Of a stretch of DNA of 64,000 bases, positions 52,771 through 61,543 are shown one piece after another. The notes beneath the pieces were generated by a model. It was not told the origin of the DNA. It searched no databases and saw only the letters and a program-made list of their open reading frames with translations. The position numbers and the translations under genes are program-made. Position 1 is the stretch's first letter. The number at the start of each line of letters is the position of its first letter. The DNA is from JALZEG01 sp046263255 (GTDB taxonomy: Bacteria; Actinomycetota; CADDZG01; WHSQ01), in NCBI GenBank assembly GCA_046263255.1, contig JBHELD010000033.1:62001-126000 (forward strand), in the 5' to 3' direction.

Positions 52771-53981
52771 TCGACCTCGCAGTTCGCCACGGCCTCGCCG
52801 TCGTAGCAGTGATCCCTCCCGCCGCGGCCGTCGATCGCGTCGTCCCCCAATCCGGCGGAGAACCAGTTGTCCCCGTCGTCGCCCAACAGCGCGTCCCCGT
52901 CGTTGCTTCCGAACGCGCCCTGGATCGAGATCAGCATCGCGACCGACCCGGCCACCGTCGCGGTCCCCCCGGCGAGGTCCACCGTCACCGGGTCGTCGCC
53001 GAAGATGGCGCCGCCGCCCTCCCCCGTCGTGAGGACGTCGAAACCGGGCCCGCCGTCGAGCGAGTCGCTGCCCGAGTGGAAGCGGATCACGTCGCTGCCG
53101 CTCCCGCCGGCGACGGAATCGTCGCCGGCGGCTCCGTTCAGAATGTCGGACCCGCCGCGCCCGTCGACCTCGTCGTCGCCGGTGCGCGTCTTGACGATCT
53201 CTCCCCGGTCGGACCCCACGACGGCGTCGTCGCCCCCGCCGGTCCACACGATCTCGAAGCTCTCCAGCAGGTCGTCGCCCTGCCCGGTGGCGGTGCCTGC
53301 GCTCAGGTCCACGACCAGCGGCGTCGTCCGGCAGATCACCCGCGCCTGCATGCACAGATCCACGCGGTCGTAGCCGTCGCCCCCGAACAGGAGGTCGTCG
53401 CCGAGGTGCCCGCGTAGCCTGTCGTGGCCGTCGCCGCCCCTGTCGACGTCCCGCCCGCGGCTCCCGAGGAAGGAGTCGTCGCCCGCTTCCCCGTTCGACG
53501 AGTCGTTGCCCCGCCCGTCGCGGAAGAAGTCGTCGCCGGCTCCCCCGCGGTGAGTGTCGTTCCCCGACAGGCCCGCGACGTTGTCGTTGCCGCGCCCGCC
53601 CCACAGCCGGTCGTCACCGAAGCCTCCTAGCAGGTGGTCGCTCCCCGCGCCCCCGAACACGGCGTCGTCGCCCGTGCCCGCCCAGACGCGGTCGCCGGGG
53701 AACCAGTCGTGGTCGCGCCGGCCGCTCCCGGCACAGATCACGTCGTCGCCGTCGTGCCCGCGGATGTCGTCGGCGCCGCCGAGGCCGGCGATCACGTCGC
53801 GGCCCGGTCCTCCCGCGAGACGGTCGGGGCCGGGCGTGCCCACGATCGTCGCCCTCAGCCCCCCGCAGGAGACGGCGGCGCGGGCCGCCGGCGCCGGGAC
53901 GATCCCGGCGAGGAGCAACAGGGAGGCTCCCGTCGCCCACCTTCTCCTGCGTCTCGACACCTCTAAAGCGATCGCGGGCAC
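52767..53981 (-). CDS. Exported RTX-type calcium-binding repeat protein
   Basis: 404 residues: signal peptide (WATGASLLLLAGIVPAPAARA), then numerous nonapeptide GGxGxDxLx-type repeats (DRLAGGPGRDVIAG, DHLLGGFGDDRLWGG, DILNGAAGDDSVAGG, DSLDGGPGFD) forming a calcium-binding beta-roll through most of the chain, and a Cys-containing end (HCYDGEAVANCEVD). Sec-secreted rather than type I. Likely a surface or secreted structural/adhesive protein. GTG 53981. The last 4 nt overlap the convergent ligC 3' end: the palindrome CTAG holds both stop codons. Confidence 0.88.
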   Translation of the reverse strand: MPAIALEVSRRRRRWATGASLLLLAGIVPAPAARAAVSCGGLRATIVGTPGPDRLAGGPGRDVIAGLGGADDIRGHDGDDVICAGSGRRDHDWFPGDRVWAGTGDDAVFGGAGSDHLLGGFGDDRLWGGRGNDNVAGLSGNDTHRGGAGDDFFRDGRGNDSSNGEAGDDSFLGSRGRDVDRGGDGHDRLRGHLGDDLLFGGDGYDRVDLCMQARVICRTTPLVVDLSAGTATGQGDDLLESFEIVWTGGGDDAVVGSDRGEIVKTRTGDDEVDGRGGSDILNGAAGDDSVAGGSGSDVIRFHSGSDSLDGGPGFDVLTTGEGGGAIFGDDPVTVDLAGGTATVAGSVAMLISIQGAFGSNDGDALLGDDGDNWFSAGLGDDAIDGRGGRDHCYDGEAVANCEVD

Positions 53982-54017
53982 GCGACTAGCCTCTACGGCG
54001 CGGCGACGCCCGTCTGC

Positions 54018-55043
54018 TCATTCCTTTACGTACGGACGCCGCGCCCGGCTCGGCTGGACACGACTCGGCTCGTTGGCGGCCTTCGGGAAGTGCGGGGGCC
54101 ACGGCGCGTCGCTCAGCCCTCCGGCCTCGTCCCGCCGTGCGAGCTCGTGCAGGCTCTCCAGCCCACCCGCCGCGTCGTCGATCCCCTCCCACGGATCCCC
54201 GGCCGCGGCGAACCGCTCCGGCACCGTGTGGAGCGTGAGCGCCTCCGGCTCGAGTCCCTCGATTTCGTCCCACGACAGCGCGCACGACACGCGCGCGTCG
54301 GCTACCGGGCGCACGGAGTACACCGACGCGATCGTCCGGTCGCGCGCGTTCTGGTTGTAGTCGACGAAGACGCCCCGACGTTCCTCCTTCCACCACGCGG
54401 TCGTCGCGACGTCCGGCATCCGCCGCTCTACCTCACGGGCGAGGGCGAGCGCCGCGCGGCGGACCTCTGTGAACCCCCACTCCGGACGGATGCGGACGTA
54501 GACGTGGAGGCCGCGCTTCCCCGACGTCTTCGGCCAGCCGGTCAAGCCGTGCTCCTCCAGCACGTCACGCACCACCGGCGCGACCGCGAGGACGTCGCTC
54601 CACGGGATGCCCGGTGTCGGATCGAGGTCCACGCGCAGCTCGTCGGGCCGGTCGACGTCCGCCCGGCGCACCGGCCACGGGTTCAGGTCGATGCATCCCA
54701 TGTTGACCGCCCACACGACGTGCGCCGGGTCGACGACGACGAGCATCTCCGCGCGGCGACCGCTGGGAAACGTGATCGTCGTCGTCTCGAGCCAGTCCGG
54801 CCGCCCCTTGTCCGAGACGCGCTTCTGGTAGAACGCGTCCTCGGGGGCCTCGACGCCGTTCGGCCACCGGTACATCGTCGTCGGGCGCTCGAGGCAGCCG
54901 CGCATCACGCCGGGCATCACCGCCAGGTAGTAGCGGACGAGGTCCAGCTTGGTCGTCCCCGAACGCGGGAAGAAGACCTTGTCCGGGTTCGTGACGCGGA
55001 CGTCGATCGCGCCCGCCTGAACCAACTCGACCTTCGCCGGCAT
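54018..55043 (-). CDS. LigD polymerase (PrimPol, NHEJ-type) domain protein
   Basis: 341 residues. The archaeo-eukaryotic primase-like polymerase domain of LigD as a separate protein: RVTNPDKVFFPRSGTTKLDLVRYYL, RVDLDPTPGIPW (metal Asp139 and Asp141), TSGKRGLHVYVRI with the catalytic His, and SVYSVRPVADARVS. It fills gaps with ribonucleotides during double-strand break repair. The C-terminal tail is basic. No Ku gene is in the window. ATG 55043, no evident Shine-Dalgarno. Confidence 0.92.
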   Translation of the reverse strand: MPAKVELVQAGAIDVRVTNPDKVFFPRSGTTKLDLVRYYLAVMPGVMRGCLERPTTMYRWPNGVEAPEDAFYQKRVSDKGRPDWLETTTITFPSGRRAEMLVVVDPAHVVWAVNMGCIDLNPWPVRRADVDRPDELRVDLDPTPGIPWSDVLAVAPVVRDVLEEHGLTGWPKTSGKRGLHVYVRIRPEWGFTEVRRAALALAREVERRMPDVATTAWWKEERRGVFVDYNQNARDRTIASVYSVRPVADARVSCALSWDEIEGLEPEALTLHTVPERFAAAGDPWEGIDDAAGGLESLHELARRDEAGGLSDAPWPPHFPKAANEPSRVQPSRARRPYVKE

Positions 55044-55050
55044 CGCGCCA

Positions 55051-55701
55051 TTAGATCGCGGTTCGTTGCACGCCCGCGGTCTTGCGGCGCCCGTCGGCCT
55101 CCATGCCGAACAGCCGGAAGAAGACGTCGACCGACGGCCCGATCCCGGCGACGAACAACAGCGTCCCGAGGCCCACCGCTCCGCCCAGAAGCCACCCCGT
55201 CAGGAGCGCCGAGCCCTCGATGAACGCGCGGGCGATCCCGACGCGGACACCGAGCTTCGTCGCCGCGACGACCATGAGGCTGTCGCGCGGCCCGGCCCCG
55301 AGGTTGGCACCGATGTAGAGGGCGGAACCGAGACCCACCACGGCGATGCCCGTCGCGCTGACGAGGAGACGCAGCGCGAGGTGCGCATCACCGAGGTCCG
55401 CCCCGATCCCGGTCAGGAGCATGAGGTCCTCGAAGGCTCCGATCAGGAGCATGTTCGCGATCGTGCCCGGGCCCGGGCGCATGCCGAACAGCGCGCTGAC
55501 GAGCACGAGCAGGACCCCGATCGCGATCACGGCGACACCGAACGAGAGAGGGGTGTTGCGCCTGATCCCGTCGTGGAGGACGTCCCATGGCGGGACTCCG
55601 AGGCTCGCCCGCAGCGTGAGAACGGTCCCGAGCGCGAACAGCGAGAGCCCGAGGAGGAGCCGGAGGCTGCGGTGGACGAGGGTCGGCTGTCTCGACGTCA
55701 T
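55051..55701 (-). CDS. YczE/YitT-like integral membrane protein
   Basis: 216 residues with about five to six hydrophobic segments (LGLSLFALGTVLTLRASLG, GVAVIAIGVLLVLVSALFG, LLVSATGIAVVGLGSALYIG, and others) and PWDVLHDGI / GAGPRDSLMVV, repeated as in the COG2364 YczE family. The transported or signalled substrate is unknown. ATG 55701 is preferred to a TTG 4 codons earlier. A 7-bp arm palindrome (AGTTGCG-CAAT-CGCAACT) lies at 55754-55771, 53 bp upstream; YczE genes are often under MocR-type regulators (family knowledge). Confidence 0.8.
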   Translation of the reverse strand: MTSRQPTLVHRSLRLLLGLSLFALGTVLTLRASLGVPPWDVLHDGIRRNTPLSFGVAVIAIGVLLVLVSALFGMRPGPGTIANMLLIGAFEDLMLLTGIGADLGDAHLALRLLVSATGIAVVGLGSALYIGANLGAGPRDSLMVVAATKLGVRVGIARAFIEGSALLTGWLLGGAVGLGTLLFVAGIGPSVDVFFRLFGMEADGRRKTAGVQRTAI

Positions 55702-55753
55702 TGCGAGAGACAACCGCCCGCGGGGCGTCCGACTTCCTCGTCCCTTCGGAACG

Positions 55754-55771
55754 AGTTGCGCAATCGCAACT
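55754..55771. promoter_or_regulatory. Palindrome upstream of yczE-like gene, candidate operator
   Basis: AGTTGCG-CAAT-CGCAACT, perfect 7-bp arms around a 4-bp centre, in the upstream region of the gene at 55701 (minus). The regulator is not in the window. Confidence 0.45.
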
Positions 55772-55813
55772 TTCGCCGCGGGCGGGGGGGCCGCGCGCCG
55801 GGGGCCCTCCCAT

Positions 55814-56160
55814 CGGACGGGATCGCTTGCGATCCCGTTAGGTCAAAACGGATCGCTTGCGATCCCGCGGGGCCGTCGCCGGAGGCGGCGACAGCGCGCG
55901 CCGTGGACCCTTCCGTCGGACGGGATCGCTTGCGATCCCGTTAGGTCAAAAACGGATCGCTTGCGATCCCGCGGGGCCGTCGCCGGAGGCGGCGACAGCG
56001 CGCGCCGGGGACCCTTCCGTCGGACGGGATCGCTTGCGATCCCGTTAGAGCAAACGGATCGCTTGCGATCCCGCGGGGCCGTCGCCGGAGGGCGGCGACA
56101 GCGCGCGCCGTGGACCCTCCCATCGGACGGGATCGCTTGCGATCCCGTTAGATCAGAACG
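55814..56160. repeat. Tandem array of 103-104 bp repeats carrying GATCGCTTGCGATC palindromes
   Basis: Units start at 55814, 55917, 56021 and 56124 (lengths 103, 104, 103; the last is partial). Each full unit has two palindromes, CGGGATCGCTTGCGATCCCG and then GGATCGCTTGCGATCC, plus a GGCCGTCGCCGGAGGCGGCGAC hairpin (20-nt part quoted is GCCGTCGCCGGAGGCGGCGA). Seven palindromes occur: 55818-55837, 55850-55865, 55921-55940, 55954-55969, 56025-56044, 56056-56071, 56128-56147. The partial fourth unit contains the stop codon of the phosphoesterase gene. The rest of 55702-56152 has no gene. Confidence 0.9.
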
Positions 56161-58132
56161 GGTAGGCGGGGTCGAGGCGGCCGCAGTGCAGCTCGTAGAA
56201 GCGGTACACCCTCGGGTCGGTGAAGCCCCGGCGACGAAGGGTGCCGCGTGCCGTCCGCACGAGCTCCAGCCCGGTGGCGCGCCAGCGGTAGACCTTCTCG
56301 ATCCACCGCGACCGCGCGCTGCTGGCGCTGTCGATGCGCAGCAGCTGCAGCTCCGGCGTCGCGTCCCCGGCGACGTCGCGGCACTCCACGCCCTCGCCGA
56401 AGTTCGACACGCCGCCGACCGGGAGCTCGAACGCCCGGCCGCGACGATCGGTGACCGGCGCCAGCTCTCCCCGCCACGCGAACAGCTCCAGGACCGACGT
56501 CGTCCCGCCGTGGTAGACGTGGTCGAGGACGTTCACGAACGCCTCGTCGTCGCCGTCCGCGTCGGCGTCGGTCACGCCCACGAGCTGCGGGCGGGTGAAG
56601 TCGTCGACCGTCAGCGGGTAGGTCCCGACGGCGCCGGACGCGAGCTCGAGGCGCAGCTCCCACCGCTGGCCGTTCCCCGCCAGGTAGAGGACGTCTCCGC
56701 TGCCGTCGCCGTCGAAGTCGCCGGCGACGCTGGAGGCTCCCGGCGTCCCGTCGTCGGCACCACCCGCGCCGGCGTCGTCGAAAGTCTGCCTCTCGACCTC
56801 GAAGTCTCCACCGAGCCCGCTGAAGCGCACGTAGTCGGCGGCGACGGCAGCGCCCTCGCGGAAGTACACGACCTCGGCCTCGTAGTCGCGGTCGCCCTCG
56901 ACGAAGAAGCTCAGCCCGGTCGCTCCGGTCGAGCCGACGGCCAGCACGCGCGTCCCCTCCACCTCCTCGTCGATGCGCCTGTGGTAGTGCCCGGAGAGCA
57001 CGAGCGGGACGCTCCCGAACGACGCCTCCGCGAGCCGCCGGTCGTGAACGGCCAGGACGTCGGGCGCCGCGGCGGCGACCTCCTCCGCCGTCTGCTCGCC
57101 CTCCTCCACCCGGATCTCCGCCGCCTCGTCGGGGGGGATCCTGTTCCAGTTCGTGTCGGTCGGATCGCCCCACCCGAGAACGCGCACGCCCTCGATCTCC
57201 GCCACGTCGCCGTCGAGGACGGTGAGGTTCTCGACCCGGGCGAGCTGGTCCTCGTTCCGCGCCGAGTCGTGGTTGCCGGGCACGAGGTAGTACGGGACCG
57301 GGATCTTCTCTATGAGCCTGCCGATCCGCGCCTCCACGGTGAGCCCGAAGCTCGTGAGGTCGCCGGTGTCGAGCACGGCGTCCACGCCGAAGCGGACCGC
57401 GAGCTGCCGGGCGAGCTGCACCCCCAGCGGATTCGAGTGGACGTCGCTCACGTGCAGGATCGCGACGGAGTCCGCGGCCGGATCCTGGTTCGGCTGCGCG
57501 ACGAGCGCGAGCAGATCGGACAACCGGTCCGCCGCGGTCTCGTACCGCGACTGCAGGCGCTCGAGCGTGATCTCGCCGCCCTGCAGCGCCTCGATCACGA
57601 CGGGAGCCCGGACGAGCGCGCCGGTGAAACGAGGCTGCTCGAACGCGTCGACGTCGTAGGACGCGGCCGAGCCCCCCAGCAACAGCGCCGTGAGGACGAC
57701 CGCGCCCCCCGCGCCGGCGAGGACGTACGACGGCCGGCGGCGCGGCAGGAGCGCGCCGGCCCCCGCGCCGGTCAGAGCGGCCCCCAGGCAGAACTGCCAC
57801 AGCAGCCGCGGCGCGAGGTCCCGGAGGTCGCCCTCCACGTCGCGCGCGAGCTCCGCTCGTTCGGCCGCGTCGCCGACCCGCCGGGCGAGGCGCGTCACGT
57901 CGACCTCGACCAGCGACACGCGCAGGGCGACCGGCGGCGTGTGAGAGTCCGCCGAGACGGTGCCGAGAGGCGGGACCCGCAGCTCGGTATCCCCCCAGCC
58001 CGGCACGAAGCGCGCCTCGAGCGTCGCCGGCCCCGCGTCGTGACGCACCGCGGGGAGAAGACCGAGCGCGAGATACGCGAGCCCGGCTCCCACGCAACCG
58101 GCCAGCGCGACCGGCAGCCACGCCCGCCTCAC
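56153..58132 (-). CDS. Membrane-bound calcineurin-like phosphoesterase with FG-GAP-like repeats
   Basis: 659 residues. N-terminal membrane segment (WLPVALAGCVGAGLAYLALG) and two more around residues 110-160, then a metallophosphoesterase at about 215-430: HVSDVHSNP, DTGDLTSFG, VPGNHDSA and LSGHYHRRID supply the di-metal ligands. The C-terminal part (about 450-659) has FG-GAP-type Ca-binding loops (DFDGDGSGDVLYL, DADADGDDEAFVN). The catalytic part should face outside. The start GTG 58132 overlaps the TGA of the permease (GTGA). The stop lies in the tandem repeat array. Substrate unknown. Confidence 0.82.
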   Translation of the reverse strand: MRRAWLPVALAGCVGAGLAYLALGLLPAVRHDAGPATLEARFVPGWGDTELRVPPLGTVSADSHTPPVALRVSLVEVDVTRLARRVGDAAERAELARDVEGDLRDLAPRLLWQFCLGAALTGAGAGALLPRRRPSYVLAGAGGAVVLTALLLGGSAASYDVDAFEQPRFTGALVRAPVVIEALQGGEITLERLQSRYETAADRLSDLLALVAQPNQDPAADSVAILHVSDVHSNPLGVQLARQLAVRFGVDAVLDTGDLTSFGLTVEARIGRLIEKIPVPYYLVPGNHDSARNEDQLARVENLTVLDGDVAEIEGVRVLGWGDPTDTNWNRIPPDEAAEIRVEEGEQTAEEVAAAAPDVLAVHDRRLAEASFGSVPLVLSGHYHRRIDEEVEGTRVLAVGSTGATGLSFFVEGDRDYEAEVVYFREGAAVAADYVRFSGLGGDFEVERQTFDDAGAGGADDGTPGASSVAGDFDGDGSGDVLYLAGNGQRWELRLELASGAVGTYPLTVDDFTRPQLVGVTDADADGDDEAFVNVLDHVYHGGTTSVLELFAWRGELAPVTDRRGRAFELPVGGVSNFGEGVECRDVAGDATPELQLLRIDSASSARSRWIEKVYRWRATGLELVRTARGTLRRRGFTDPRVYRFYELHCGRLDPAYPF

Positions 58133-60717
58133 TCGTACCGGAGGGACTCGACGATCTGGAGCCTCGTCGCGATGCGACGCGGGTAGATCGCCGATGCCGC
58201 CGCGATCGCGGTGCCGGCTACCAGAGCGACTGCGAACAGCTCCCACGGCGGCCGGTACGGGATGTCGAACGCGTACAGGAAGTTCATCGTCGTCAGCATG
58301 AGGAGACCGAGTCCCGTGCCGAGCACGACCGCGCCGCTTCCGCCGATGACGCCGATCCCGGCCGCCTCGAGCACGACGGTCCACCCGAGCTGACGCCTGC
58401 CCATCCCGACCGCCTGCTGCAGTCCGAACTCCCACCGGCGCTCGAGGACCGCCGTGAACATCGTGTTGACGATCGTGAGGAAAGCGACGACGAGCGCGGC
58501 GAGCTGGATCCCCTCCGCGATCGAGAAGATCTGGTCGACGGTGGCGGCGATGTTCTCGATCTGCTCCTCCTTGCGGATGACCCGCGCGGGGATCCCCTCC
58601 TCCTCCACCGTCTCCTTCAACCGCCGTTCGAGCTCGGCGACCGTCACCCCGGGCTCCGGGTCGACGCCGAACGCGTCGGCGCGGTCGTCGCGCCACCAGC
58701 GCCGGTACGTCTCCGCGGCCAGGTACATCGAGTCGAACGACGCGAGGTCGTTGAACAATCCCCCGACCGTGAACTCCGCCAGCCCGTCCGGCGTCGCGAT
58801 GTCGACGACGTCCCCCGGCTCGAGATCACGTCGCTCCGCCATCTGCCGCGCGACCACGATCTCGCCGCGCGCGAGCGCGTCCACCAGCGGCGGAGAGTCC
58901 ACGCCTCCGACGGAGAGGCCGTCGAGCGCGTCCTGCCTCGCCTCGCCGGTGATCGGATGGACGTACGCGATGACCTGCTCGCCGTCCACCGTGAGGTTCG
59001 CGTACCTGAACGGCAGCACGTTGTCGACGCCGTCCACCCGGCTCAGCGGCTCGAGGAACCGCCCCGAAAGCGGTTGGTCGGACTCGACGCCGCCGCTGTA
59101 GGAGTTCGTCTGCACGTACAGCGGCTGGCTGTACCAGTGCGCGGCGAAGTCACGGAACTGCCGGTCGAACGATCCGACGGCTCCGCCGACCCCCACGACG
59201 AGCCCGAGCGTGAGCACGAGCGAGCCCACCGTCACCGAGGTCCGCCCGGCGTTCTTCTCGAGCGCGTCGGCGGCGAGTCGCCCGGTCGTCCCGAAGGCGC
59301 GCGCGAGCAGCGGCCTCAGCGCGCGGACCCCGCGCGGCACCGCCACGGGGAGCATCGCGGTGATGCCGCCCAGCCCCGCCGCCAGCGCGACGACCGCGAC
59401 CTGGTACGCGCCCGTCTCGATGTAGAGACCCATCCCGGCGACGGAGGCGACGACGCCGGCGGCGCCGAGGCCGAGAGTCGCGGCGGACGACAGCGCGCCC
59501 GTACGGTGACGCGCCCACTCCAGTCCCGCCTCCGGCCGCAGGGCCTCGACCGGCGCCACGCGCATGATGCGGCGCGCCGGGAGGAACGCGCCGGCGAGCG
59601 ACACGGCTATGCCCGAGGCGAGCCCGAGCACGACGTGCCAGGGCTCGACCGCGAGCGCGCCGGTGGTCCGGATGCCGACCGCGGCGAACTGCTCGACCGA
59701 TCGCGCCACGAGCCCGCGCGCGAGGAGGATCCCTCCGGCGGTCCCGGCCACGGACGCGATCGTCCCCAGCAGCGCAGCCTCCGCGAGGAACGCCGCGAAC
59801 AGCTGCGACCGGTTCGCGCCTAGCGCGAGCGACATCGACAGCTCTCGCCGCCTCTCCGCCAGCGCGATCGACATCGTGTTGTAGACGACGAACAGCGCGA
59901 CGAAGAGCGAGACCGCGCCGGCAAGGGACGTGAGCGCGGCGATGCTCTCGAGCGTCCGTTCGAACGCCTCGCCGCGCTCGCCCGGGGGACCCACGATCGC
60001 CGCGCCGCCGAGCACGTCCTCGATCGCGGCGCCCACGTCGCCGGGGGATGCGTCCTCCTCGACGATCACGTAGATCGAGTCGACGCGGCCCTTCTTCTCG
60101 AACGCCCGCTGCGCGGCCGGCAGCGCCATAGTCCCGATCTCGCCCCCGTTCAGAAGCGCGACGCCCGGCCCCGCCACGACGCCGGTGACCTCCAGCGCGA
60201 TCGTTCCCGACGGCGTCTCGGCCTCCACGCGGTCGCCCACCGACGCGCCGACGCGCTCGAGCACCTGCTCCGACAGGACGAGCCCGCGGCCGGACGGACC
60301 GAGGCTCCCCTCGACCGTCACGCGCCCGGTCTCGCCGAGCCCGGCGGGGAACAACGACACGAACTCCGGGCCCGCGCCGAGGACCAGCGTGTCGCTCTCT
60401 CCCGACGGACCCGTCAGGTGCGCGGTCGTGCGCGAGACGGGCACGGCGAGATCGACCCCGCCGACCGACTCGATCTCCCGGACGGCCGACTGCGCGAGGC
60501 CGGTCTCGTCCGCCGACGCGACCTCGATCTCCGCAGCGCCTGCGAGGTTGCGGATCCCCTGCCGGACCGACGAGAGCAGCGTGCTGTTGATGACCGTGAT
60601 CGACGTGACGAGTGCTACGCCCGCCGCGATCCCACCGATCGTCAGAAGCGTCCGGAGACGCTTCTCCCTCAGGTGGCGCGCGTTCACGCGCCGGACGAAC
60701 GCGAGCAGGCCCCTCAC
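58129..60717 (-). CDS. ABC transporter permease with two FtsX domains (MacB-like)
   Basis: 862 residues. N-terminal membrane segment (LLTIGGIAAGVALVTSITVIN), a MacB-type extracytoplasmic domain, three membrane segments of the first FtsX domain (about 260-380), a central pair (around 410-470), a second extracytoplasmic domain (about 510-720) and final membrane segments (about 745-850). Such permeases do mechanotransmission or export of lipids or lipoproteins. GTG 60717 overlaps the ATPase TGA. Substrate unknown; co-translation with the phosphoesterase suggests a shared job. Confidence 0.9.
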   Translation of the reverse strand: MRGLLAFVRRVNARHLREKRLRTLLTIGGIAAGVALVTSITVINSTLLSSVRQGIRNLAGAAEIEVASADETGLAQSAVREIESVGGVDLAVPVSRTTAHLTGPSGESDTLVLGAGPEFVSLFPAGLGETGRVTVEGSLGPSGRGLVLSEQVLERVGASVGDRVEAETPSGTIALEVTGVVAGPGVALLNGGEIGTMALPAAQRAFEKKGRVDSIYVIVEEDASPGDVGAAIEDVLGGAAIVGPPGERGEAFERTLESIAALTSLAGAVSLFVALFVVYNTMSIALAERRRELSMSLALGANRSQLFAAFLAEAALLGTIASVAGTAGGILLARGLVARSVEQFAAVGIRTTGALAVEPWHVVLGLASGIAVSLAGAFLPARRIMRVAPVEALRPEAGLEWARHRTGALSSAATLGLGAAGVVASVAGMGLYIETGAYQVAVVALAAGLGGITAMLPVAVPRGVRALRPLLARAFGTTGRLAADALEKNAGRTSVTVGSLVLTLGLVVGVGGAVGSFDRQFRDFAAHWYSQPLYVQTNSYSGGVESDQPLSGRFLEPLSRVDGVDNVLPFRYANLTVDGEQVIAYVHPITGEARQDALDGLSVGGVDSPPLVDALARGEIVVARQMAERRDLEPGDVVDIATPDGLAEFTVGGLFNDLASFDSMYLAAETYRRWWRDDRADAFGVDPEPGVTVAELERRLKETVEEEGIPARVIRKEEQIENIAATVDQIFSIAEGIQLAALVVAFLTIVNTMFTAVLERRWEFGLQQAVGMGRRQLGWTVVLEAAGIGVIGGSGAVVLGTGLGLLMLTTMNFLYAFDIPYRPPWELFAVALVAGTAIAAASAIYPRRIATRLQIVESLRYE

Positions 60718-61382
60718 GGCACCAGACGCCCGTCGCTCAGCCGCACCACGCGGTCGGCGTGCTCCGCCGTGCGCTCGTCGTGCGTGACCATCACGATCGT
60801 CTGCCCGCGGTCCGCGGTGGCGCGGAGGAGCTCGAGGATGCCCGTGCCGGTAGCGGAGTCGAGGTTCCCCGTCGGCTCGTCCGCGAGCACGACCGTCGGC
60901 GCGGTGACGAGAGCGCGCGCCAGCGCGACCCGCTGCTGCTCTCCTCCGGAGAGCTGCGACGGGCGGTGGCCGGCACGGTGCTCCAGCCCCACGGCGGCGA
61001 GCGACGCACGCGCCCGCTCGAGCGCGTCCGCGTGCGCGTCGAGCAACAGAGGGAATGCCACGTTCTCGGCCGCCGTCAGGGTCGGCAGGAGGTTGAAGAA
61101 CTGGAGGACGAACCCGAGCCGGCGCCGGCGGACCAGCGCCAGCTCCTCGTCCGAGAGCGACGACACGTCGCGGCCCTCGAGCGTCACGCGCCCCTCGTCC
61201 GGCCGGTCGAGGCCGCCGATCACGTGGAGCAGCGTCGACTTCCCCGACCCCGAGGGCCCCGTGATCGCGAGGAACTCGCCGCGGTCCACCGACAGGTCGA
61301 CGCCGCGCAGCGCGTGCACGGCCTCGGCGGCCTGTGAGTACGTCCGCACGATGCCCTGCGCCGAGACGACCTCGTCGTTCAT
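60714..61382 (-). CDS. ABC transporter ATP-binding protein (LolD/MacB type)
   Basis: 222 residues: Walker A GPSGSGKST near 43, Q-loop in FVLQFFNLLPTLTAAENV, signature LSGGEQQRVALARAL, Walker B VVLADEPTGNLD, His in VTHDERTAEHADRV. This is the LolD/FtsE type that drives FtsX-like permeases. ATG 61382 is preceded by GGAGCAGGG. First gene of the ATPase-permease-phosphoesterase operon with GTGA overlaps. Confidence 0.92.
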   Translation of the reverse strand: MNDEVVSAQGIVRTYSQAAEAVHALRGVDLSVDRGEFLAITGPSGSGKSTLLHVIGGLDRPDEGRVTLEGRDVSSLSDEELALVRRRRLGFVLQFFNLLPTLTAAENVAFPLLLDAHADALERARASLAAVGLEHRAGHRPSQLSGGEQQRVALARALVTAPTVVLADEPTGNLDSATGTGILELLRATADRGQTIVMVTHDERTAEHADRVVRLSDGRLVP

Positions 61383-61500
61383 CCCTGCTCCACGTGAGCC
61401 ACCGGGCAATTGTGGATCAAAGCCCGCGGGGCGCCGACGGCAGGCGCGGTTCATTGCGCAGGAACGTGCAGCGTGCGTACGTTTTCCCACGCCGCACGCG

Positions 61501-61527
61501 CAGAAGGGGCCCCACGGGCCCCTTCTG
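61501..61527 (-). terminator. Terminator after the M14 carboxypeptidase gene
   Basis: CAGAAGGGGCCC (61501-61512) and GGGCCCCTTCTG (61516-61527), perfect 12-bp stem with a 3-nt loop, 17 bp after the stop at 61544 (minus). Lacks a T-run. Confidence 0.6.
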
Positions 61528-61543
61528 GTCGGTCTGGTTGTCG

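Noticed and set aside
55814..56160. 103-104 bp repeats as CRISPR or as tRNA/attachment sites
   Set aside because: The whole unit is repeated, no variable spacers, and no integrase or tRNA is present.
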